This document shows positions 43,035-52,256 of a stretch of 64,000 bases of DNA, in pieces. Source of the DNA: Phenylobacterium sp. (lineage in GTDB: Bacteria; Pseudomonadota; Alphaproteobacteria; Caulobacterales; Caulobacteraceae); assembly GCA_004799545.1 (NCBI GenBank), contig SSMU01000016.1:1-64000 (forward strand). Reading direction: 5' to 3'. Position 1 is the first letter of the stretch; every line of letters starts with the position of its first letter. A program made the position numbers and the translations under genes. Under the pieces are notes generated by a model, which did no database searches, was not told where the DNA came from, and worked only from the letters and a program-made list of their open reading frames with translations.

Positions 43035-44609
43035 TCACCTCAGGTCCAGAACCACCACGGATTTGGCCGGCAGGGTGAGGTTCACCGTGTCGCGCGCCAG
43101 CGTGGCGCCCGCAAAGGGACCGGGCTTCACCACGTCCGGCGCATCGAAGCGGTTGCGGGCGTCCATGTCCGGCGCGGTGAGCAGCTGCCCGCCCACCTTG
43201 CTTGCGCTGAGGCCCTCCAGCTTCACCGTGATGGCCGCTGGATGGCGCGGGTCGAGGTTCACGAGGGCGATATGGGTGACGCCCTGCGGATCGCGGCCGG
43301 CGGAGGCGGAGACCGAAGGCACGCTCACACCGCCGTAGGCGTAGGCGGGCGCATCCACGTCCAGCGGGATCTCGGTCGCGCCCTGGAAGACCTTGTACAT
43401 GTCGTAGACGTGGTAGGTCGGCGTCAGCAGCATCCTCTCCTTGTCGGTGAGGATCATGGCCTGCAGCACGTTCACCATCTGGGCGATGTTGGCCATCTTC
43501 ACGCGGTCGGCGTGACGGTGAAAGATGTTGAGGTTGAGCGCCGCCACCAGGGCGTCTCGCAGGGTGTTCTCCTGGTAGAGGAAGCCGGGGTTGGTGCCCT
43601 TCTCCACATCGTACCAGGTCCCCCATTCGTCGACGAACAAGGCCACCCGTTTCTGCGGGTCGTACTTGTCCATGATCGCGGCATGCTTGGTGATCAGTTC
43701 GTCCATGCGCAGGGTCTGCGACATGGTCTTGATCCAGAGGTCCTCGTCGAAGCCGGTGGCGGGCCCCTTGTGCGGCCACACCCCGGTCGGGACCGTGTAG
43801 TAGTGCAGCGAGATCGCGTCGATCCAGCGGGCGGCGCCTGACATCACGCCCTCGGTCCAGGCGTAGTCAGCGACGTTGGGACCCACCGCGACCTTGGTGA
43901 ACTTGCCCTGGCCCGGCACCGGCCGCAGGAAGGCGGCGTACTGGCGGAAGACGTCGGCGTAGTGTTCCGGACGCATCTCGCCGCCGCAACCCCAGCTCTC
44001 GTTGCCGACGCCGACATAGTTGAGCTGGTAGGGCTTCTCGCGCCCGTTCTTGCGCCGGAGATCGCCGAGCGTCGAATGGGTCTCAGTGGTGATGTACTCG
44101 ATCCAGTGGACCGCCTCCTCCGGGCTGCCGGTCCCGACGTTGACGGTCACGTAGGTCTGCGCGCCCAGCAGTTCAGCGAGGTCGAAGTACTCGTGGGTGC
44201 CGAAGGCGTCGGTCTCCTCGACACCGCCCCACAGGGTGTTGATCCGCACCGGGCGCTGGTCGCGCGGGCCGATCCCGTCGCGCCAATGATACTCGTCGGC
44301 GAAGCAGCCGCCCGGCCAGCGGATCACCGGCACGCGGATCTCCTTCAGCGCCGCCAGCACGTCGTTGCGATAACCGCGGGTGTTGGGGATCTTGGAGTCC
44401 GGGCCCACCCAGACACCCTCGTAGATGCCGCGGCCAAGGTGCTCGGCGAACTGGCCGTAGATGTTGCGTTCGATCACCGGGCCGGGATGGTCGGCGTGCA
44501 GCACGAGCGCGGCGCGGGTCGGCGGGTCGGCGGCCAGCGCCGGGCTCGCCAGGCAAAGCGCCCCCAGGCCGGCGGCCAGGGCGGTCCTGATGCTCCAATG
44601 GAATCCCAT
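43035..44609 (-). CDS. GH51 alpha-L-arabinofuranosidase, exported
   Basis: A 524-residue protein with a signal peptide (IRTALAAGLGALCLASPALAA) and a GH51 domain. The substrate loop is VIRWPGGCFADEYHWRDGIGP, the acid/base is Glu204 in GVGNESWGCGG, and the nucleophile is Glu328 in FVDEWGTWYD. It releases terminal alpha-L-arabinofuranose from arabino-oligosaccharides, in the periplasm or at the outer membrane. AGGAGG lies 5 bp before the ATG at 44609. It is the last gene of the reverse-strand operon that begins at 50979, after the dehydratase. A second, leaderless GH51 lies at 56425. Confidence 0.93.
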   Translation of the reverse strand: MGFHWSIRTALAAGLGALCLASPALAADPPTRAALVLHADHPGPVIERNIYGQFAEHLGRGIYEGVWVGPDSKIPNTRGYRNDVLAALKEIRVPVIRWPGGCFADEYHWRDGIGPRDQRPVRINTLWGGVEETDAFGTHEYFDLAELLGAQTYVTVNVGTGSPEEAVHWIEYITTETHSTLGDLRRKNGREKPYQLNYVGVGNESWGCGGEMRPEHYADVFRQYAAFLRPVPGQGKFTKVAVGPNVADYAWTEGVMSGAARWIDAISLHYYTVPTGVWPHKGPATGFDEDLWIKTMSQTLRMDELITKHAAIMDKYDPQKRVALFVDEWGTWYDVEKGTNPGFLYQENTLRDALVAALNLNIFHRHADRVKMANIAQMVNVLQAMILTDKERMLLTPTYHVYDMYKVFQGATEIPLDVDAPAYAYGGVSVPSVSASAGRDPQGVTHIALVNLDPRHPAAITVKLEGLSASKVGGQLLTAPDMDARNRFDAPDVVKPGPFAGATLARDTVNLTLPAKSVVVLDLR

Positions 44610-44631
44610 CTGATCCTCCTTGCGCCGGCGG

Positions 44632-46434
44632 CTAATGATTGTCGCGGGGCAGGCCCATGGTCTGGGCGATGCGCTGGTATTTGACGGCGGGTTCCAGGAC
44701 CGCGCCGGTGTCGAGCTGGCCGACCACGCCCCGCTGCATCTCCTGCCAGGGCGTTTGGCTGGCGGGATAGGGATAACCGCCCCCCGCCTCCAGCTCCTGG
44801 CGCCGTTCGGCGATCTCCGCCTCGGACAGCAGCACGTCGACGCGCCCTCGGCCGAGGTCCACACGGACCCGGTCGCCGGTGCGCAGGATGGCGAGCCCGC
44901 CGCCGGCCGCCGCCTCCGGGCTGGCGTTCAGGATCGACGGCGAACCGGATGTCCCCGACTGGCGGCCGTCCCCGAGGCATGGCAGGGCGTGGACCCCCTC
45001 GCGGATCAGGTAGGCGGGCGCCCGCATGTTCACGACCTCGGCCGCGCCGGGGTAGCCGATGGGCCCCGCGCCGCGCATGAACAGCAGCGTCCGCTCGTCG
45101 ATCCCCAGCGCCGGATCGTCGATCCGCCGGTGGTAGTCCTCGGGCCCGTCGAACACGACCGCCTTGCCCTCGAAGGCTTCGGGATCGGCCGGATCGGACA
45201 GGTAGCGTTTGCGGAATTCCTCGCTGATGACGCTGGTCTTCATGATCGCGCTGTCGAACAGGTTGCCGCGCAGCACGCGGAAGCCGCCCTGCGACTTGAG
45301 CGGCCGGGCGAAGGGACGGATCACCTCCTCGTCGAGGATCTCCGCGCCGCGATAGAGCTCGCCCACCGTGCGGCCGGAGACCGTCAGCACGTCCTCGCGC
45401 AGCATCTGCTGGGCGAGCAGTTGGCCCATCACCGCCGGCACGCCGCCGGCGCGGTAATAGTCCTCGCCGAGGTATTCGCCGGCGGGCTGCAGGTTGACCA
45501 GCAGAGGCACGTCCTCGCCGTAGGACTGCCAGTCGTCGAGCGAGAGCTCGACCCCGATGTGGCGGGCCAGCGCGTTCAGGTGGATCGGCGCGTTGGTCGA
45601 TCCGCCGATCGCGGAGTTCACAACCACGGCGTTCAGGAAGGCGTCGCGGGTGAGGACATCGCTGGGCTTCAGGTCCTCGCGGACCATCTCGACGATGCGC
45701 CGGCCGGTCTCGTAGGCGCTCTGCTGGCGGTCGCGGTAGGGCGCGGGGATCGCCGCCGAGCCCCGCAGGGACATGCCGAGCGCCTCGGTCAGCGAGTTCA
45801 TCGTGCTCGCCGTGCCCATGGTGTTGCAAAACCCCGTGGAGGGCGCCGAGGAGGCGACCAGCTTGATAAAGCCCGCGTGGTCGAGCTTGCCCGCGGCCAT
45901 CATCTCGCGGGCCTTCCAGACGATGGTGCCGGAGCCGGTGCGCTGGCCCTCGTGCCAGCCATTCAGCATCGGCCCCACCGACAGGGCGATCGCCGGGATG
46001 TTCACCGTGGCCGCCGCCATCAGGCAGGCCGGCGTGGTCTTGTCGCAACCGATGGTGAGCACCACGCCATCGATCGGATAGCCGTAGAGCGTCTCCACCA
46101 GGCTGAGGTAGGCGAGGTTGCGGTCGAGGCCGGCGGTCGGGCGCTTGCCAGTCTCCTGGATCGGGTGGACCGGGAACTCCAAGGGGATGGCGCCGGACAT
46201 CCGGATACCCTCCTTCACCCGCTCGGCCAGCACCAGGTGGTGGCGGTTGCAGGGCGAGAGGTCCGACCCCGTCTGGGCGATGCCGATGATCGGGGCGCCC
46301 GACTGCAGCTCCTCCAGCGACAGCCCGAAGTTCAGATAGCGCTCGAGGTAGAGCGCGGTCATGTCGATGTTGTCCGGATTGTCGAACCAGGCGCGGGAGC
46401 GGAGTCGAGGGGGATCGGGCGGCGTTGCGGTCAT
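44632..46434 (-). CDS. IlvD/Edd-family aldonate dehydratase (L-arabonate or D-xylonate)
   Basis: A 600-residue protein of the IlvD/Edd family that needs an Fe-S cluster. Cluster-binding cysteines are Cys62 in [10 protein letters not shown], Cys130 in [11 protein letters not shown] and Cys203 in [12 protein letters not shown]. The N-terminus ([18 protein letters not shown]) is very close to the Caulobacter D-xylonate dehydratase XylD. In this setting L-arabonate is the more likely substrate, since the FAH-type dehydratase and semialdehyde dehydrogenase follow in the same pathway, but specificity cannot be proved from sequence. Fourth enzyme-coding position of the operon starting at 50979. Confidence 0.9.
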   Translation of the reverse strand: MTATPPDPPRLRSRAWFDNPDNIDMTALYLERYLNFGLSLEELQSGAPIIGIAQTGSDLSPCNRHHLVLAERVKEGIRMSGAIPLEFPVHPIQETGKRPTAGLDRNLAYLSLVETLYGYPIDGVVLTIGCDKTTPACLMAAATVNIPAIALSVGPMLNGWHEGQRTGSGTIVWKAREMMAAGKLDHAGFIKLVASSAPSTGFCNTMGTASTMNSLTEALGMSLRGSAAIPAPYRDRQQSAYETGRRIVEMVREDLKPSDVLTRDAFLNAVVVNSAIGGSTNAPIHLNALARHIGVELSLDDWQSYGEDVPLLVNLQPAGEYLGEDYYRAGGVPAVMGQLLAQQMLREDVLTVSGRTVGELYRGAEILDEEVIRPFARPLKSQGGFRVLRGNLFDSAIMKTSVISEEFRKRYLSDPADPEAFEGKAVVFDGPEDYHRRIDDPALGIDERTLLFMRGAGPIGYPGAAEVVNMRAPAYLIREGVHALPCLGDGRQSGTSGSPSILNASPEAAAGGGLAILRTGDRVRVDLGRGRVDVLLSEAEIAERRQELEAGGGYPYPASQTPWQEMQRGVVGQLDTGAVLEPAVKYQRIAQTMGLPRDNH

Positions 46435-46507
46435 GATCGGACGTCCTGGTCTATGCGAAGGCGGGCGCTCGCCCGCGAACCGGGTTCGGGGAGGCGGACC
46501 GGCACCC

Positions 46508-47482
46508 TCAGGCTCCCGCCATGCGCGGGCTCAGCCGGGGGAGCTGCACGATGAGCTTCTGCAGGCCGATGAAGGCGAACAGCAGCGCGCCGGTGGCGAT
46601 CTTGCTCCACCAGCTCGACAGCGAGCCGTCGAAGTCGATGTAGGTGAGGATCAGCCCCTGGATCAGCACGCCGACCAGCGCGCCCAGCATGGTGCCGACG
46701 CCGCCGGAGAGCAGCGCTCCGCCGATCACCACCGCGGCGATGGCGTCGAGCTCCACACCGACCCCGGTCAGCGGGTTTCCGGCCCGGGTGTAGATCGAGA
46801 TGACCACCCCGGCGAGCGCCGCGCAGCCGCCCGAGATGGCATAGACCAGCACGGTGGTGCGCCCGACCGGGACCCCCATCAGCTCGGCTGAGCGCCGGTC
46901 GCCACCGATCGCGAAGACGCTGTTCCCGAAGCGAGTGGCGTGCAGCAGGACGCCGCCCGCCAGGAACGCCGCGGCCATGACCAGGCTCACCGCCCCCAGG
47001 CGTCCGCCGCCCGGCAGCCTGATCGCCAGGTCCTGCACCGTCCGGAAGAACGGGTGGTCGATCGGCACCGCCTCGGTGGTGAGCAGGAAGCCGGCGCCAC
47101 GCGCCAAGAACATGGCGGTGAGCGTCACGATGAAGGCCGGCGCCCGCAGTCCGTGGATCGCCGCGCCGATCGCTGCGCCGAACCCGGTTCCCAGCCCCAC
47201 GGCGAGCAGGAAGGCGGCCATGGGCGGCACGCCCCAGCGGCTGACGGCGAGCGAGATGAGTACGCTGCTGAAGCCCATGACCGCGCCCACCGACAGGTCG
47301 ATGCCGCCAGAGATGACTACGAAGGCCATGCCCACGGCGATCACCCCGAGGAAGGCGTTGTCGGTGACCAGGTCGGCCGGAACCCGGGTCCCGATGAAGG
47401 CCGGGAACCGTGCAGCGCAGACCGCATAGGCCGCGACGAATACCGCCAGGGTCGCCGCGAGGGGCAGGTTGCGGCCGTTCAC
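46508..47482 (-). CDS. Sugar ABC transporter permease (YjfF-like)
   Basis: A 324-residue inner-membrane protein of the ribose/furanose permease family: [24 protein letters not shown] near residue 50, then [25 protein letters not shown] and [29 protein letters not shown]. It forms a heterodimeric channel with the permease encoded just upstream. It starts at a GTG overlapping the upstream stop (GTGA at 47479-47482), so translation is coupled. Together with the ATPase and lipoprotein binding protein it is a furanose-type importer, similar in gene order to Ytf/YjfF. Confidence 0.92.
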   Translation of the reverse strand: MNGRNLPLAATLAVFVAAYAVCAARFPAFIGTRVPADLVTDNAFLGVIAVGMAFVVISGGIDLSVGAVMGFSSVLISLAVSRWGVPPMAAFLLAVGLGTGFGAAIGAAIHGLRAPAFIVTLTAMFLARGAGFLLTTEAVPIDHPFFRTVQDLAIRLPGGGRLGAVSLVMAAAFLAGGVLLHATRFGNSVFAIGGDRRSAELMGVPVGRTTVLVYAISGGCAALAGVVISIYTRAGNPLTGVGVELDAIAAVVIGGALLSGGVGTMLGALVGVLIQGLILTYIDFDGSLSSWWSKIATGALLFAFIGLQKLIVQLPRLSPRMAGA

Positions 47483-48492
47483 AGGCGGACCTCCCGCAGA
47501 CGCGGGACCAGCCGTCCGCCCAGCGCGCCGACGGCCGGCGACTGGATGACCAGCACCACGGCGACCACGCCGGCCATGGCGATCAGGTTGAACTCCGGCG
47601 GGAAGCCGGCGCGCAGGATGCAGGTCTTCAGGGTCTGCAGGGTGAGGGCGCCGACGACGGTGAGCCCGAGCGAGAAGCGTCCCCCGTAGAGCGAGCCCCC
47701 GCCGAGCACCACGGCGAGGATGGCGTCGAGCTCCAGCCACAGGCCGGCGTTGTTGGCGTCGGCGGCGCGGATGTCGGCCGCGGCCAGCACGCCGGCGGTC
47801 GCCGCGAGCAGGCCCGAGACCAGGTAGACGTAGACCAGCACGGCGCGGCTCGGCACGCCGGCCAGGCGGCTGGCCTGCGGATTGACGCCGACCGCTTCGA
47901 TGAACAGGGCGAGCGCGGTCCGGCGCACCATGAGCAGCACCAGCGCCGCGGCGGCCAGGGCGACCACCACGGCGACCGGCAGGCCGGCGATCGCGCCGCC
48001 GCCGATCCACAGCAGGTGCGGCTCGTCGAAGGTGAGGATCCGCCCGGAGGTGATGAGTTGCGCCACCCCGCGGCCGGCGACCATCAGCACCAGGGTGGCG
48101 ACGATCGGCTGGATGCCCATGATCGCCACCAGCAGCCCGTTCCAAAGTCCGCAGGCGACGCCGGCGCCCAGCGCAAGCGCGATCGACACGCCCCACGGCA
48201 AGCCATGCGCCACACCGGCGGCGGCGACCGCGCCGGCGATGGCCATCACCGACCCCACCGAGAGGTCGATGCCGCGGGTGGCGATCACCAGGGCCATGCC
48301 GACGCCGAGCAGGACGGTCGGCGCCCCGCGGTTGAGGATGTCGACGGGGCTGCCGAACAACCGGCCGTCGCGCAGCAGAAGGTGGAAGAAATCGGGCGAG
48401 ACCACCGCGTTGGCGGCCAGCGCCAACGCCAGCGCCGCCAGCTGCGGCCCGCCCCGCGGTAGGCGGCTTCGCCAGCCGAGCAGGTCCGTCAT
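47479..48492 (-). CDS. Sugar ABC transporter permease (YtfT-like)
   Basis: A 337-residue inner-membrane protein: VGMALVIATRGIDLSVGSVMAIAGAVA, VGVNPQASRLAGVPSRAVLVYVYLVSG and LDAILAVVLGGGSLYGGRFSLGLTVVGAL, the three blocks of the ribose-type permease family. Its start overlaps the ATPase stop by 4 bp (ATGA), and its end overlaps the second permease. It pairs with that permease to form the channel. Confidence 0.92.
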   Translation of the reverse strand: MTDLLGWRSRLPRGGPQLAALALALAANAVVSPDFFHLLLRDGRLFGSPVDILNRGAPTVLLGVGMALVIATRGIDLSVGSVMAIAGAVAAAGVAHGLPWGVSIALALGAGVACGLWNGLLVAIMGIQPIVATLVLMVAGRGVAQLITSGRILTFDEPHLLWIGGGAIAGLPVAVVVALAAAALVLLMVRRTALALFIEAVGVNPQASRLAGVPSRAVLVYVYLVSGLLAATAGVLAAADIRAADANNAGLWLELDAILAVVLGGGSLYGGRFSLGLTVVGALTLQTLKTCILRAGFPPEFNLIAMAGVVAVVLVIQSPAVGALGGRLVPRLREVRL

Positions 48493-50003
48493 CCCGCCGC
48501 CTCGCCGGGCGGCGCGGCGATGGCCGCCATGATGGCCTCGGGCGACACCGCGGCGCCTTCGATCAGGCCGGCGGGCCGCCGGTCGCGCATCACCAGCACG
48601 CGGTCGGCCGTGGCGGCGATCTCCGCCAGCTCGGAGGAGATCATGTAGATCGAAAGCCCCTGCGTGCAGAGCTCGTCCACCAGCTTGAGGATCTCGGCAT
48701 GGCCGCCGACGTCGATGCCGCGGGTCGGCTCGTCGAGGATCAGCAGGCGCGGATCGGTGGCTAGCCAGCGCGCCAGCAGCGTCTTCTGCTGATTGCCGCC
48801 GGACAGCTGCTCGATCGGCTTCTCAGCATCCGGCGTGCGGATATCGAGCGCCTTGATGTAGCGTTCGGCGAGGTCGGCCTGGCGGCGGCGCGACAGCGGC
48901 CTTGCCCATCCGCCGCGCGCCTGCAAGGCCAGCGCTATGTTCTCGCGGACCGACAGGGCGCCGACCACGCCGTCCCGCTTGCGGTCCTCCGGACAGAAGC
49001 CGAAGCCGGCGCGGATCGCGTCGCGCGGGCCGCGCAGCTTCACAGGCCTCCCCGCCACCTCGACCTCGCCGCTGTCGGCCGTCTCCGCGCCGAACATCAG
49101 GAGCGCCGTCTCGGTGCGCCCCGAGCCGAGCAGGCCAGCGGCGGCGACCACCTCGCCGGCCCGGAACTGCAGGTCGAAGGGCGCGACCCGGCGGCGACGG
49201 CCGAAGCCGCGGAACGTGGCGACGGCGGGTCCCACGGCCGCGCCGCGGCGGCGGGCGGGATAGCCGGCGCCGGCCGACGCCTCGCCCAGCATCAGGCCCA
49301 CCAGCTCGGCGCGGGAAACCTCGCCCACGGCCCGCTCGGCGACGGTGCGGCCGTTGCGCAGCACCGTGAGCCGGTCGCAGACGGCGTAGACCTGGTCCAG
49401 GAAGTGGGTGACGAAGACGATTCCGAGGCCCCGCGCCTTCAGCTGGCGCATCACCTCGAACAGCATGGCGGTCTCGTCGGCGTCGAGGCTGGAGGTGGGC
49501 TCGTCGAGGATCAGCAGCTTGGCCGACAGGTCCGCGGCCCGGGCGATGGCCACCAGTTGCCGCACCGCCGTGGAATAGCGGCCCAGCGGGCTGGTCACGT
49601 CGATCTGCAGCCCATAGGCCGCGAGCAATAGACGCGCGTCGCCCTCCATGCGGCGGCGGCGCACCAGCCCGAACCGGGTCGGCTCGCGGCCCAGATAGAG
49701 GTTCTCCGCGACGCTCAGGTTGGGGACCAGCGCGCCCTCCTGATAGAGGGCGGAGATACCGAGCTCGCGCGCCTGCGCCGGGCCGCGCGGCCTGGCTGGA
49801 CGCCCCTCGATGCGGACCTCGCCGCCGTCCGCCGCCGTGACGCCCGTAAGGATCGCGATCAGCGTGGACTTGCCGGCCCCGTTCTCGCCCAGCAGGGCGT
49901 GGATCTCCCCGGCGCGCACCTGGAAATCGGCGCCGTCGAGCGCGCGCACCCCCGGATAGAGCTTTGTGCAGCCGCGCACGGACAGCAGCTCCGCCGGAGG
50001 CAT
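48489..50003 (-). CDS. Sugar ABC transporter ATP-binding protein, double-domain (YtfR-like)
   Basis: A 504-residue ATPase with two nucleotide domains. The first has GENGAGKSTLIAILTG and LLILDEPTSSLDADE. The second has a degenerate Walker A (GLLGSGRTETALLMFG), the signature QLSGGNQQKTLLARWL and LLILDEPTRGIDVGG. This is the AraG/RbsA/YtfR type, and one site is probably weak. It drives the importer made with the lipoprotein and the two permeases. It ends by overlapping the first permease and starts 1 bp from the binding-protein stop. Confidence 0.93.
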   Translation of the reverse strand: MPPAELLSVRGCTKLYPGVRALDGADFQVRAGEIHALLGENGAGKSTLIAILTGVTAADGGEVRIEGRPARPRGPAQARELGISALYQEGALVPNLSVAENLYLGREPTRFGLVRRRRMEGDARLLLAAYGLQIDVTSPLGRYSTAVRQLVAIARAADLSAKLLILDEPTSSLDADETAMLFEVMRQLKARGLGIVFVTHFLDQVYAVCDRLTVLRNGRTVAERAVGEVSRAELVGLMLGEASAGAGYPARRRGAAVGPAVATFRGFGRRRRVAPFDLQFRAGEVVAAAGLLGSGRTETALLMFGAETADSGEVEVAGRPVKLRGPRDAIRAGFGFCPEDRKRDGVVGALSVRENIALALQARGGWARPLSRRRQADLAERYIKALDIRTPDAEKPIEQLSGGNQQKTLLARWLATDPRLLILDEPTRGIDVGGHAEILKLVDELCTQGLSIYMISSELAEIAATADRVLVMRDRRPAGLIEGAAVSPEAIMAAIAAPPGEAAG

Positions 50004-50004
50004 C

Positions 50005-50979
50005 TCAGTAGAGGCCCTTGCGCCGCGCGTACTCGGCCGCCGCGGTGTCGGGCAGGAACAGCCGCGAGGGGGTCTGCACGAACTTCGGCGCCTGGCCGGT
50101 CTTGCGGTAGGCGGCGAGCACGTCCAGCGCCCGCGCGCCCATGTCGGGCGCGAGCTCGACGGTGGCGTTGGCCTCGCCGGCGGCCATCGCCTGGAAGATG
50201 TCCGGCACCCCGTCGATCGAGACGGTGAGGATGTCCTTGCCGGGCTTCAGGCCGGCTTCCTTCATGGCCTGGATGGCGCCCAGCATCATGTCGTCGTTGT
50301 GGGCGTAGACGGCGCAGATGTTCGCCCCGCCGATAGCCTTGATGAAGCCTTCCATCACCTCCTTGCCCTTGGCGCGGGTGAACTCGCCGGACTGGGTGCG
50401 GACGATGCGGATGTTGGCCGCCTTGGCGATCGCCTCCTGGAAGCCCTTCTTGCGGTTGGCGACCAGGGTCGAGCCGACCGTGCCCTGCAGCTCCACCACC
50501 GGGCAGGCCTTGCCGCCCAGCCGGCCGACCAGCCACTCGCCCGCAACCCGGCCCTCCAGCGTATTGTCCGCCGCCACGGCCGAGAGGTAGAGGCCCGCGT
50601 CCTTGGTCTCGATCGGCCGGTCGAGCAGGATCACCGGGATCTTGGCTTCGCGCGCTTCGCCGAGCACCTCGTCCCATCCGGTGGAGACCACCGGCGCCAG
50701 GAAGATCGCATCGACCCGCTGGGCGATGAACGAGCGGATCGCCTTGATCTCGTTCTCCTGGCGCTGCTGGCCGTCGGCGACCTTCAGGATCACGCCACGC
50801 TGCTTGGCGGCGTCCTGCGCCATCCGGGTCTCGGCGGACCGCCAGCCGGATTCCGAGCCGACCTGCGCGAAGCCGACGGTGAGCTGGCCCGCGTGTTGCG
50901 CCGGCCCCGCACTGCGGCCGCAGCCGGTCAGGATCAGCGCCAACGCGGCCGATGTCGCCAAGCGAACAACCCAGCTCAT
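50005..50979 (-). CDS. Sugar ABC transporter substrate-binding lipoprotein (YtfQ-like)
   Basis: A 324-residue periplasmic-binding protein of the ribose/galactofuranose type. A lipobox (LALILTGC) marks it as a lipoprotein with Cys20. The mature part carries VGFAQVGSESGWRSAETRM, AIFLAPVVSTGWDEVLGEA, ILLDRPIE and VYAHNDDMMLGAIQAM. Binding of furanose sugars such as L-arabinofuranose is inferred from the neighbours. First gene of the reverse-strand operon that includes the ATPase, both permeases, the dehydratase and the GH51; operator site 4 is 58 bp upstream. Confidence 0.9.
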   Translation of the reverse strand: MSWVVRLATSAALALILTGCGRSAGPAQHAGQLTVGFAQVGSESGWRSAETRMAQDAAKQRGVILKVADGQQRQENEIKAIRSFIAQRVDAIFLAPVVSTGWDEVLGEAREAKIPVILLDRPIETKDAGLYLSAVAADNTLEGRVAGEWLVGRLGGKACPVVELQGTVGSTLVANRKKGFQEAIAKAANIRIVRTQSGEFTRAKGKEVMEGFIKAIGGANICAVYAHNDDMMLGAIQAMKEAGLKPGKDILTVSIDGVPDIFQAMAAGEANATVELAPDMGARALDVLAAYRKTGQAPKFVQTPSRLFLPDTAAAEYARRKGLY

Positions 50980-51037
50980 CCCGCCCTGTCCTTTTGTTGA
51001 GGCGCACTGGCCGGACCTCCGGCCTTGCCCCCCTTAT

Positions 51038-51048
51038 TTGTCCGACAT
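51038..51048. promoter_or_regulatory. Arabinose operator site 4
   Basis: TTGTCCGACAT, one base off the palindrome at the centre and the end, lies 58 bp upstream of the binding-protein start on the reverse strand. It belongs to the same 11-bp family as sites 1-3. Confidence 0.65.
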
Positions 51049-51057
51049 TTGAAGCTC

Positions 51058-51068
51058 TGATAAGACAA
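51058..51068. promoter_or_regulatory. Weaker operator-like half, reversed
   Basis: TGATAAGACAA reads TTGTCTTATCA on the other strand. Its centre is 20 bp, two helical turns, from that of site 4, so a cooperative second site is possible; the match is poor. Confidence 0.3.
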
Positions 51069-51279
51069 GAATGCAAGGGGCGCAATCGGCCTACCCGCTG
51101 GGGTTTTCCGGTGCGGCCTCGGCGGGATCGCGCGTCCGACGCGGGCCGCCGAAGCCGAGCGCCGCGCCTAGGCGGTCACTCGCCGATGGCGTAGAAACAC
51201 CGGCGGATCGGCCGGTTGCGCCCCCCAGGGTCGGGCAACAGGCTCGGCGGACGTGAGTGTTTGAGCAATTGGGGCGCGG

Positions 51280-52020
51280 TTGAACGTTCAGAGAAAACGA
51301 GACGTTCTCGGCGGCAAGCCCGAACGCGGTAAGTCGCGGCTCCACGGCGCCATAGCCCAGCGCCTCGGAATGGCGATCGTCTCGGGGCGCATCCAGCCCG
51401 GCGAGGTGCTGGCCAACGAGATCGATTCCAGCGAGCAGCTCAGCGTCTCGCGCAGCGCCTATCGCGAGGCGGTCAAGATGCTGGCCGCCAAGGGGATGGT
51501 GGAGAGCCGGCCGAAAACCGGCACCACCGTGAGCGCCCGCAGCCGGTGGAACCTGCTCGATCCGGACGTCCTGGCCTGGATCATCGAATCCGGACCGACC
51601 GAAGAATTCCTGCGCGGGCTGTTCGAGCTTCGGATGATCGTGGAGCCAGCCGCCGCGGCCCTGGCCGCCGAGCGGCGGACATCGGCGCAACTGGCCCATA
51701 TGCGCCAGGCGCTGCAGGCGATGGAGCGCCATACCCTCAAGACGGAGGAGGGCCGCGCGGCCGATCGGGAATTCCACGACGTGATCCTGGAGGCGACCGG
51801 CAACGATCTGCTGATCAGCCTATCCAGCAGCATCGGCGCCGCGATCCGCTGGACCACGATCTTCAAGCAGCGAAAGCGGGAGTTGCCGCGCGATCCGCTA
51901 CCCGACCACTGGCGGGTGTTCGACGCCATTGCTGCGGGCGGACCGGCGGAAGCGCGGCGCACCATGGAGGAGTTGGTGGGGTTGGCGCTCGAGGATACGC
52001 GCGGCTCCCTGGACAACTGA
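51280..52020 (+). CDS. FadR-type GntR family regulator of the arabinoside locus
   Basis: A 246-residue regulator. A winged helix-turn-helix at about residues 20-90 reads RLHGAIAQRLGMAIVSGRIQPGEVL and SRSAYREAVKMLAAKGMVESRPKTGTTVS. A C-terminal FCD domain follows with LFELRMIVEPAAAALAAERR, DREFHDVILEATGND and DHWRVFDAIAAGG; the acidic and His residues fit the metal/ligand site of that domain. The start is a TTG at 51280; no better ATG exists before the HTH. It is divergent from the ABC operon. The 11-bp sites upstream of all units in this locus fit the FadR-subfamily consensus, so control of the locus, probably as a repressor released by a pathway intermediate, is inferred. Confidence 0.9.
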   Translation: MNVQRKRDVLGGKPERGKSRLHGAIAQRLGMAIVSGRIQPGEVLANEIDSSEQLSVSRSAYREAVKMLAAKGMVESRPKTGTTVSARSRWNLLDPDVLAWIIESGPTEEFLRGLFELRMIVEPAAAALAAERRTSAQLAHMRQALQAMERHTLKTEEGRAADREFHDVILEATGNDLLISLSSSIGAAIRWTTIFKQRKRELPRDPLPDHWRVFDAIAAGGPAEARRTMEELVGLALEDTRGSLDN

Positions 52021-52087
52021 TGGGTCTCGCGGCGCGGCGCGATTTCCACGGCTGGACGCGGATTGACAACCGGACGCTTACGATAAA

Positions 52088-52098
52088 TTGTCTGAGTA
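52088..52098. promoter_or_regulatory. Arabinose operator site 5
   Basis: TTGTCTGAGTA, identical to site 3, lies in the 236-bp gap between the regulator gene and the UgpC-type ATPase gene, 158 bp before the latter. It marks a separate promoter for the second ABC operon. Confidence 0.68.
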
Positions 52099-52256
52099 AT
52101 AGGCGTGAGCCCGCTTCCGCCGACCGATTTGGGGGACTGCCCGTGAGCGCAGGAAACGATGCCGCGCGATGTCTCCTGGCCCCTTCCGTCCGCGCTCGGC
52201 TCTAGCCGGCGACGTCTCGTGGGCCCGGCCCGGACGACAGAATTGAGGCGCGCGGC

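Larger units (their letters stand above)
50980..51279. promoter_or_regulatory. Divergent control region between ABC operon and GntR regulator
   Basis: This 300-bp gap separates the binding-protein gene on the reverse strand from the regulator gene on the forward strand. It holds operator site 4 and a weaker reversed site centred 20 bp away. The rest (51070-51279) shows no motif I recognise; it is GC-rich and may carry the regulator's promoter. Confidence 0.6.

Noticed and set aside
46508-48196. A longer start for the YjfF-like permease
   Set aside because: The extension is out-of-phase sequence of the first permease; the GTG overlapping that gene's stop fits the family N-terminus.
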